Shown here piece by piece: positions 56,363-64,000 of a stretch of 64,000 nt of DNA (within the stretch, counting starts at the first letter, position 1; each line of letters opens with the position of its first letter). The notes beneath the pieces are model-generated. The model did no database searches. It had not been told where the DNA came from and was given only the letters and a program-made list of their open reading frames with translations. This DNA comes from Ligula intestinalis. Taxonomy: Eukaryota; Platyhelminthes; Cestoda; Diphyllobothriidea; Diphyllobothriidae. The stretch lies in assembly GCA_036362985.1 (NCBI GenBank), contig JAYGXS010000004.1, positions 25,520,603 through 25,584,602 of the forward strand, read 5' to 3'. Both the position numbers and the translations under genes were made by a program.

Positions 56363-56780
56363 TATCGCAGGTGGTTACGTGAGTTAAACCCTAGCAACTA
56401 TGATCTTCAGACCATGGGTACTTAGAAGAGAAGTCGGTAGACGCCAGATTGTTTGGAAAGGTATATTGTGCATACAAAGGAACGGAGAATAGCTGGAAAG
56501 AGATTTGACTTGGAGAGTTAACAATCGGCCAGGATAGCCATTCGAGTCCAAGTGTTGGTTTGACAGCAGTCAGGCCAGTTGAAAGAGCGAGAGAGAGCGT
56601 TCATTGACCGGTGGGCCTGTGATTGGTTGGACAGCGTGTGGGTAAACATCGACGTGGACAGATGCGTCTCGCGCGCCAGTCAGTCTGGCGGCCGCCACGA
56701 CCATGAGGTCTAGGTGGATTGAGGTCACGACAGAAAGGCCAGGCGTCGGGCAGGCAACGACCACTACAAGCGCAGCAGTA
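56363..56780 (+). mobile_element. Family A repeat, subtype A3
   Basis: TATCGCAGG, decayed hairpin, ACTATGATCTTCAGACCATGG, TGTGATTGGTTGGACAGCGTG, TCTCGCGCGCCAGTC, GATTGAGGTCACGACAG and CAACGACCACTACAA define the A3 order. Confidence 0.72.
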
Positions 56781-56844
56781 CTGAGTGCAGGCTACTACAC
56801 GCTCTTGCCATGGTCCTTTTAATCAGGACGGGAAGTGTATCAAT

Positions 56845-57480
56845 CTATGTATCGATTTGGCGCCGGTGTACAGAGCCCTGCGCAGGCACCTCCGGGCATG
56901 AGTCACTGCTATCAGATTGGCTTGCACCCCCATACTTGCCATATTTTTCCTGCTACTGTTGCCGCTGGGTTCGACTATTAATATGCGCAACAGTTTGAAA
57001 GCTCAGAATAATAACCGAACTGTTGTCCTGCTCGAACAGCCTTTTCTTGTACTCACACAGTTTTCCCTTAAGTACATATTCAGCGTGTGTCTTATAAGGA
57101 AGCTGCACAAAGTACGGATTTCAGTTTTTCCCTTTCAAGGGGTTTTGTCCTCGTGTGTATCACAGTGTTCAAGGTTATTTCGCTCACACCTTCTGCTCCA
57201 AACCCAAAAAATCTGTGGTTAGAGTACGAAGGTGTGTAGAATATTAATAAAATAATTACAACATGAAGTCTTTGTATAGCCAGAGGTAAAATTCCAGCGG
57301 TGTTGCCAGCGTATTCAATCGCAAGGGACAGTCAAGGAAAATGGAGGTAAGAATGTTCAAACTTAAATATAGTCTGAGCCTCTCAGCGCGTCGCAAACAC
57401 AGTCATGGCACTGTTTTCGTATGGGTGCGTGGATGAAGCTAAAATGTTCTGACTCACAAGAGCTCAAAATTAAGCTATCC
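56845..57480 (+). repeat. Family F5 repeat, first tandem unit
   Basis: ATCGATTTGGCGCC, GAGCCCTGCGCAGGCACCTCC, ACTGTTGTCCTGCTCGA, TCACACAGTTTTCCCTTAAG and the 3' TTTTCGTATGGGTGCGTGGA block. It is followed directly by a second unit. Confidence 0.68.
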
Positions 57481-57484
57481 ACCA

Positions 57485-57990
57485 GGCAGTTTTATGGAGT
57501 CAATTATCGATTTGTCGCCTGCATACAGAGCCCTGCACAGGCACCTCCAGAAATAAGTCATTGATGACTGATTGGCTTGCGTCCCCTTCCCCCCGCCATA
57601 CATGTCCCCTTTTTGTTTGGACCGATTCTGCTGCTCTGTTTTACAATGAACTCCTGCACGACTTCGAAATCTTAAAATGGTAAGCCAACTGTTCTCGTGC
57701 TCGAAAATTCTTATGCTTTACTCACACAGTTTTGTCTTAAGAACATATTAAGTGTATAACTGATAAGTAAACTGCAAAAACTATCGATTTCAGTTTTCAC
57801 GTATGAAGGTGTTCAAGGTCATTTGGCTCACATTTTCTGCTCCACATTTGAAAACTCCTCTCAGCATAATGTGAACACACCGTCGTTGCATTTTTTGTAT
57901 GGGTGCGTCGAGGAAGCTACAATATTCTAACGCACGTAAGCTCAAACTTGAGCCGTCAGTCAGGCAGTTTTGGGGAGTTTTTGAAATCTG
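57485..57990 (+). repeat. Family F5 repeat, second tandem unit
   Basis: Same order as the first unit: GAGCCCTGCACAGGCACCTCC, CTGTTCTCGTGCTCGA, CACACAGTTTTGTCTTAAG and TTTTTGTATGGGTGCGTCGA. Confidence 0.7.
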
Positions 57991-58142
57991 TAGTGACTCA
58001 TCTCCAAGTGCAGGCGCACTCCCAGCTGCTAGCAAGTGCTCAAGTGCACCCCAATCCGCACTGGCCAATCACCTCTCCGAGGCTGATTCGCACAGGACAT
58101 ACCTGCGATGACTGTCACACTCAGACGCTTCCGGGTCGTGAA

Positions 58143-58516
58143 TATCGCCGAGGGTTAAGTAAGTTAAATCTTTGCAACTGCGATATTCAGACGATGGTTA
58201 CTTAGTAAAGAAGAAGTCGGTAGAGGCCAGAGTAGTAGGAGCAGTATATTGTGTAAACAGAGGAACGAAAAATAATATGGAAGAAGATGGACTACAGAGA
58301 GCACGATCTTTCGCTGGGGCGGCGTGATCCAAAGTGAGGCATAGTTGCAGGAAATCCCCACGGCCCAGAGAGCAAGCATTCACGTGTGCAGGCTTGCTAT
58401 TCTTCGCCGGCCCAGAAGGCATCTATGCGGTAACTGTGATTGGCTGTTCCCAGACGTCGAGATCAACGGCTGTGGGACTTCAGGAAAGTTCACTTCGACG
58501 CAAGCTAGTCACAACG
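58143..58516 (+). mobile_element. Family A repeat, subtype A1
   Basis: TATCGCCGAGGGTTAAGTAAG, AACTGCGATATTCAGACGATGG, GCCAGAGTAGTAGGAGCAG, CTGTGATTGGCTGTTCC and 3' TTCGACGCAAGCTAGTCAC. The hairpin has one mismatch. Confidence 0.74.
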
Positions 58517-58957
58517 TGCCCTCGTCTGACAGTTAACTTCATCCAGTCTATTGCCCACTACCTCTGTGCAGAATGCACGATTCTTCCCATTTAATGTTTT
58601 TTTTACATTTATTCTCTTCGCACAGGAAACTGGGCCTGAAGATCACCGGGGCCAAGAGTTTTACCTAGTGATCTAACCCACTGCTAGTGATGCGTGTAGC
58701 AGGGTGTAACATATTCGGTGCTGCCAGTAATGTAGGCAAACCGCTGACACTTTGAGGGGGGGTTGTCATTTATGGTGATTTACTTTCACTCGGTAAAGGT
58801 TTTGTACGAGAACACTTTGAGCCCTTTGATGTACTGCAAACCCTGCAGTGCCGACTGCCTGTACATATGTGATATTGTGGCTTCAGGAGTGAGATGACAA
58901 GGTTACTCCCTTAAGCTGACAACGTTCATGTTGAAGACATTGTTCGTCATAGTATTT

Positions 58958-59290
58958 CGTAAGCGTTTTATGTGATATGGTTTAAGGCGTGCATGAACGC
59001 ATAGATGTGGTGTAAATTTATATTATTCCAATCAGGCAAAATGTTTCCCTTAATGTCAGTTGTCAGTTTTAGCGCTTGTTTACGTTTGTTCAAGGCCCTA
59101 AGACCCTGAGACGGTAATTAACTGGAACACGCAAGTTTCATTGACACTGTTGATCCCAGCGGGGCCTGCTGCAACTCATATAACCTCCGGTTTTTATGGC
59201 ATATAAGTCACACGCCTAACTGAAAAATACAAAATAATTTAATCCCACAGGTAACTTGTGCAAAAACTACTCGCCAGCAGTTCCGTCAGT
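58958..59290 (+). repeat. Family F12 dispersed repeat, copy 2
   Basis: Collinear partner of 54722-55050. It is followed at once by an A1 fragment. Confidence 0.72.
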
Positions 59291-59306
59291 CAGTGGATAT
59301 GTGATA

Positions 59307-59398
59307 TCCTAGCAACTGCGATCTTCAGGCGATCTTCAGTGAAAAAGTCTTGGGAAGGCCAGAGTAGTAGGAACAATATATTGTGTACACGGATGGAC
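59307..59398 (+). mobile_element. Family A1 fragment split by the 59399 LINE
   Basis: AGCAACTGCGATCTTCAGG (with a short GCGATCTTCAG duplication), GCCAGAGTAGTAGGAACAA and TATATTGTGTACACGGATGG match A1 and then stop abruptly at the LINE tail. Confidence 0.7.
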
Positions 59399-59448
59399 GT
59401 GGTGGTGGTGGTTGTTGTTGTTGTTGTTGTTGCTGTTGTTGCAGGATC
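59399..59448 (+). repeat. (GTG)n(GTT)n microsatellite = LINE 3' tail
   Basis: GGT then GTT triplets on the plus strand, i.e. CAA/CAC triplets at the 3' end of the minus-strand LINE. About 20 bp precede the stop codon side at 59468. Confidence 0.88.
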
Positions 59449-59467
59449 AATTGTAAGGTAAGTGGCT

Positions 59468-62400
59468 TTAGAACCACGACTTCCGGATCTTCTTCAGATA
59501 CCGGACTGTGGCAGAGGGTCTTCGGATGGTTAGGTCGATTGGCGCTCTCAGTCTGTAGTCGACACCAAACTCCTGAACTCTGGAAACCATCTCGGCTGCA
59601 CATTCCATCAGGTGTTCGTTGGTCTCTTCCTCCCCACAAGCTGCACATGTGGAATCATCAGTCAGATTGTACCGCTTCCTGATGTGATTCAGCTTTGGAC
59701 AATGCCCGGTCCTAAATCTCACTAGGGTCGTTCTATCTAGCCAAGTCATTTTCTTTTCTTCATCCCAGTTGATGGCCGCGTTCATGTGTCAATTGTGTCC
59801 TGGGGGTCATTCGTCTGACTGCTTTCATTGTTGCCGCAAAGGATGTCGGTCTACCGTCCGGTTCAGTCCTGGCCGCTGATGCTTCAGCGTCTGCTTGTTC
59901 ATTCCAGGGGATACCCACGTGGCTGGGAATTCACGCAATTTCCACTCTCCTTCCTGTTGTGGCTCTCTCCGGAACATTCATCACTTGTTGTACCAACGGT
60001 TTCTGAAGATCTTCTCCTGTCCCGAAGTTCTGTAGGGCATCTACAACGGATTTACTGTCAGTAAGGATTCTAGCAGAACTCTAATCGTCGGGTGGGTGCT
60101 CTAGCCATTCCGCCGCCATCAGTAGGGCTAGCTTCTCGGCATCAAAGGATGAGCTGTAGCATACGCCCCTTCTCCTGGACGTTGCAATTGTTGAGTAGTT
60201 ATTCCAACTTCCTTTCGTCACCACGACTCCCGCATCTCCCTGTCTTCATCCATCATTCGCCGACTAGTCGGTATAAATAGTCAGGGACGTTTTCGGTAGG
60301 GAATTGAGCTCATCCTCCATTCGCTGCCGATTTTCTACCATCTCTGCCTTGCTGCAGAGATCTTCAAAATTCCTTAGGAGATTGATGTTGGGTCATCGCC
60401 ATGGGGCTAGCGTGTTTGTAGCGCAAACCTCTCTAGGCATCTCCGAATCCTCTCCCAGAGTTTGGTGCAAGCATCTGTGCGCATTCTCCCTCTAGGCTGA
60501 GGTCCGCTTTAGCCGGGTTGGCTACTGCTTTTCGGCCATCTGTTTGCGGAGACTTTGTGCGGGGAGTCTTAGGCTGTGTTCGTAGGCCCTGATGGCTTCA
60601 AACTTGCCCCTCTCCCTTATCATCTGGATATCGGCCTCTAGTAGCACCATCTCCGTCGGAGATGAGATTGGGAGGCTCTTTGTAGTTCGAGCTGCTTTCA
60701 GGTTCAGGCGTTCCAACCTGTCAATTCGTGAGCGGCAGATCCACGGCATCCATGCTGCTGATCCGTTCTCAATCACCGGCCGCACACAGGCAGTGTAGAC
60801 TTTTTTGATGTCCTCCGGTCGCCATCCCCAGGTTGTTCCACCTAAGGCCCTCGTCCTATTAAGTCGCTTCTCCGACTTTTCTAGGACGAAATCAGTGTAT
60901 CTATTAAACGTTAGCCCCGAGTCATACACCACTTCAAGGAATTTCGCCGTCGGTCTTTGGATGATTTGCAATCCATCAACCTCGATCGCCCTGACTCCTT
61001 TTCTTTCACTCGGGGTCGTACTGAACACCATTAACTCCGTATTTTGGACGTTTACTTGCATCTTCCACTTTCGGCTCCATTGGACCATCATTTCTGTCGA
61101 AGTCTGCACTCGCTGGATAGCCCTGTCGGGGTTGGTATCTTGGCGCCATACCGTAGCGTCGTCCGCCAAAAGGCTTATCTCAACGTCCTCTCAGATGCCA
61201 TCCCCAAGGTCATTTATAAAGATGTCGAAAAGGAGGGGAAGAGAACTGCTCCTGTGGGAGGCCCCTTGTAAGTCTGAACTCCATACTGAGGCGTCCGTTG
61301 TATCGCACATGCATTAGACGGTTGGTCAGCCAGCTCTCGATCCAAATCTGTAGGCAATTTGGTACCTTCATTTTTGCCATTTTCAGCGCTAGACCGGTTC
61401 TCCATACCGTGTCGTAGACTTTTTCGAAATCGATGAGAGCCAAAGCTATCCTTCTACTTGGCTTACTATGGAAACTATCTGATACTGACTGAGATAGTCG
61501 AATCAGTTGGTCCTCAGTGCTCCTCATCTTCCGGAAACCGGCCTGGTAGTCTACCAGCTTCTGGTTGCCTTCAACCCAGTGTCGGAGTCTGCGTTCGACC
61601 ATTCGTTCACAGACCTTTCCCACCACAGTGGTCAGACTGATGGATCTGTACGATTCCAGTTTCCCCGCGTCTTTGCCGGCCTTCAAGATTGGTACTATAA
61701 TGGCTGTTTTCCAGCTCTGGGGTATTGCCTTATCCCGCCAGCTCTGATTTATAATGCTTAATAGAGTCTATTTGTTATTTGTAGATAGGTTTTTTACTGC
61801 CTTGGGGGGGGCGGGATTTCATCCGCTCCACCTACCTTTTTGTCCTTAAGTTGTTTTAAGGATTCAGTCAGTTCGTTGATAGTAAACTCCCGTCCGTAGG
61901 AGTTATTGTTCTCAAGGTGTAGGGCTTCTTTCCGTGCTTCCACCGCGTATCCCTTCATCGCTCTTTCATTTTTGGCCAGTCTCAGTCGGCTCACACTGGC
62001 ATACTGACTTCCAAAAACGTTAACCTTCTGTTTGTCGGTGACGAGGCGGTGGTCACCCTGCAGGATAACATGGTCAGACGTTGACTTGTTTTTCCTTTGT
62101 AGCATATGAATAGTACTCAACATTTTAGATGGGTCATCGTCCTCTCTGACAGTGTCGAGATACGCTCGCCATGTCCTTGTCCACTCTTCGCTTATAGTCG
62201 TTCTTACTTATTTGCATGCCTGGGTCCACTCCACTGTATTCCTCTTCCCCTCACTGGCCAGCCTATCTCACTCCTTTGTGACCTCCTCAACTTTTGCAGT
62301 CCACCATACGCTAGCAGTTCGGCGAAGCCCTTCCATGATTGCTTCAGTGAAGGTTCCACCGCTATCTGCAATCTTTGATGTCTGGGGTGGATGGTTGTGT

Positions 62401-64000
62401 AGATAATTTTCGGTGATTTCGTTGAACTTTTCCCAGTCCACTACGGATATCTTCCAGCGGAACAGATTAATCTTGCTGGTTGATTTATCGTCTTGCTGTG
62501 CCCTCTGGATGACAATGGGTTTGTGGTCGGAGCCGGACGTGTTGAGTACTGTCCAGGTTGACTCTGCTGCCATTGTCGCTGTAGTGATGGATATGTCCGG
62601 AGATGTGCCTGAGCGTCCGCCATTTCGGAGACAAGTTATGCATACCGGGTCATTCAGGATGGCAAGCTCTTCCTCTCTTATCCGGTCTCCTATTCTTCTC
62701 CTTCGCTTGTCTTCTCTCACTTCGTCCTGCCATAGTCCCGAGTGCGCATTGAAGTCACCGAGCTACATCATTCTGGGGTGACTAGGGAGTATATGGCTAT
62801 TAGGTTCTTCAATGAAAGTCCCATCATTTCTAGCACGTATTGGCAGGATATATATGCTGGTAATCTCCAGATCAGGTTGTCCTTCGTGAACCAGTCAGAT
62901 GTGTTGAAGTTCTTGGATGCTGGTTTGTTGGGCTCGTACCAACTCATGAGGGATGCTATCTCCGATAATCGTCATCAGACCTCCTCCGAAACCCAATTCT
63001 CTGTCCCGTCTTAGGGCCTCGTATCCTGGGAATGTAGGCGTCAGTTGGGTATCTCTGAGTTTCATCTCCTGAAGGCAGCACACGTCAATATTCTGTTCTG
63101 TGAGTAAATTGCACAGCTCCGTGACTTTGGGCATCAGGCCATCGTAGTTCCATTGCAAGATGCGTAGATAGCTGGGGTCCTTTATTCTCTCATCAGTAGT
63201 CACCTGTTGGTTGGGTTTGAGTTCCACAAGGCAAGCGTGGCACTGCCAGGTTTCCTTCAAAGCACTTTCTCAGGCGGGTCTCTCCAGCGAAGAGCACTTG
63301 CGATCGAACACTTTCAGACATCTCTCAAATCGGAGTCCTCTGTTTCGGGAGTGTATCAGGTTGTTGCATTTCCTGCATCTTTCCTGTTGGGATACTCTCC
63401 GTTTGGTAAGATTGGGATTTGATGGACCACCATGTTCAGCGCATCTCCATTCTCCATGTTCTTTTGTTACTTGTGTGAGTTTCCAACGGGTCATACCAGA
63501 GCATGATTTATGGCAGCAAGCAGAACAGTCAGGACATTGTAATGGTATGATGTTACCCGCTATAGTCGCCTCACAGTTGCAGCAGTAGTTTCTGTTGAGG
63601 TTGGTGGATATGGCTGGGAGGGATGCGGAAGACACTGAGGTCCCTGCAATTGGCTGATGCGAGTGAGCGGGCAACACTGCATGTTCGAGCGAGGGTCCGA
63701 CACAGGTCCTATGGGTATAGCCAGCACTCGTAGTCGTACGAGCAAGGCCTCTCGTACCCGTGGGGTGTTCCGGTTAGGTCGACGTCTCTGCGCTGCGCTT
63801 GTGGTACTGGATCTCATTCTTTTCCTTTGTGGATGTGGCCTGCCCTTCTGTCATCTGTAAACATTTTAGATGCTCCCAGGCTCTACAAATGTCGCACCGG
63901 GCACTTCCTTTGTGTGCTGACTTTCCACAGCAAGGACAAGGCCACCTGGTTCCTGGATTCATTTCTACGTCTCCTGAAAGCTCCAAATGCCTTCTAGGCC
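59468..64000 (-). pseudogene. LINE polyprotein, decayed
   Basis: Minus-strand reading in several frames. Two Cys/His fingers follow the 2A-like peptide: CPCCGKSAHKGSARCDIC (63900s) and a PHD-like CCNCEATIAG...QCPDC...WRCAEH (63595-63430), then a third Cys-rich stretch. The APE endonuclease has LRILQWNYDG, CCLQEMKL, GFGGGLMT, LGDFNAHSGLW (62760), GTSPDI and SDHKPI. RT has SYRSISLTTVVGKVCERM, ALIDFEKVYDTVW and catalytic LLADDATVW (about 61165). RNase H has YTD, DAEKLALLMAA and TDSKSVVDAL (60075-60035). The C-terminus has CAACGEEETNEHLMEC. Breaks include stops at 63270-63272, 62763-62765, 60264-60266 and 60246-60248, plus several frameshifts. Inactive. Confidence 0.86.
63948..63986 (-). other. 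2A-like peptide coding segment, last residue Thr
   Basis: The minus strand encodes LELSGDVEMNPGT, preceded in frame by PRRH to the window edge. DVExNPG is the 2A ribosome-skipping signature, which normally ends in Pro; here the codon is ACC instead of CCN. 2A-like sequences are known at the N-termini of several non-LTR retrotransposon groups. The Thr would be expected to abolish skipping in this copy. Confidence 0.78.

Larger units (their letters stand above)
59399..64000 (-). mobile_element. APE-type LINE with 2A-like N-terminus and RNase H (3' 4.6 kb; runs off window)
   Basis: Domain order on the minus strand: 2A-like, two or more zinc fingers, endonuclease, RT, RNase H, CCHC, triplet tail. 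RNase H plus 2A plus APE endonuclease points to the Ingi/I-like group, but clade placement needs a tree. The 5' end lies beyond base 64000. It is inserted in an A1 repeat at 59398, so it is younger than that repeat. Confidence 0.87.

Noticed and set aside
1..64000. CRISPR arrays, prokaryotic operons or prophage
   Set aside because: No regularly spaced short repeats, no Shine-Dalgarno-linked genes; the content is eukaryotic retroelements.

Overview
The window reads as repeat-rich, intron-era metazoan nuclear DNA. It has no dense gene packing and no operons. AT-rich unique sequence is broken by nested retroelements. The mix of Penelope-like elements (PLEs), an RNase H-bearing APE-type LINE, a second LINE lineage with an LFADDCALN motif, tRNA-derived SINEs and hammerhead-ribozyme SINE-like units fits a flatworm, most likely a cestode or trematode. 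That assignment is inference from remembered element types, not proof.

Layout. 1-6.4 kb: AT-rich DNA with a foldback pair, one A-type repeat and a degenerate hammerhead SINE. 6.6-7.3 kb: the only convincing host gene candidate, a single 184-codon ORF behind an E-box/CCAAT/TATA promoter; its protein is proline-rich and ends with a PP1-docking-like motif. 7.3-13.9 kb: mostly unique AT-rich DNA with a few repeats. 13.86-17.03 kb: PLE-1 on the minus strand (RT plus GIY-YIG endonuclease) with inverted terminal repeats, two nonsense codons and a 400-N gap that appears to hide no missing sequence. 17.8-34.2 kb: a mosaic of SINE-like and other dispersed repeats, including two hammerhead-bearing units, a duplicated composite block and a LINE 3' fragment with a target-site duplication. 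34.59-37.2 kb: PLE-2 on the minus strand, nearly intact, with one frameshift and one stop. 37.5-46.4 kb: tandem repeats, LINE RT debris, a solo PLE terminal-repeat remnant with its own hammerhead, inverted SINE pairs and an 85-bp MITE nested in a repeat. 46.4-52.5 kb: AT-rich with almost no features. 52.5-59.4 kb: more dispersed repeats and a decayed Ty3/gypsy pol fragment. 59.4-64.0 kb: a minus-strand LINE running off the window end, with a 2A-like peptide, PHD-type fingers, APE endonuclease, RT, RNase H and a C-terminal CCHC.

The most notable theme is a set of hammerhead ribozyme motifs shared by two PLEs, one solo PLE repeat and a tRNA-promoter SINE-like family. This suggests linked autonomous and non-autonomous ribozyme-bearing retroelements. 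Repeat boundaries are by-eye estimates, usually good to about 10-30 bases.
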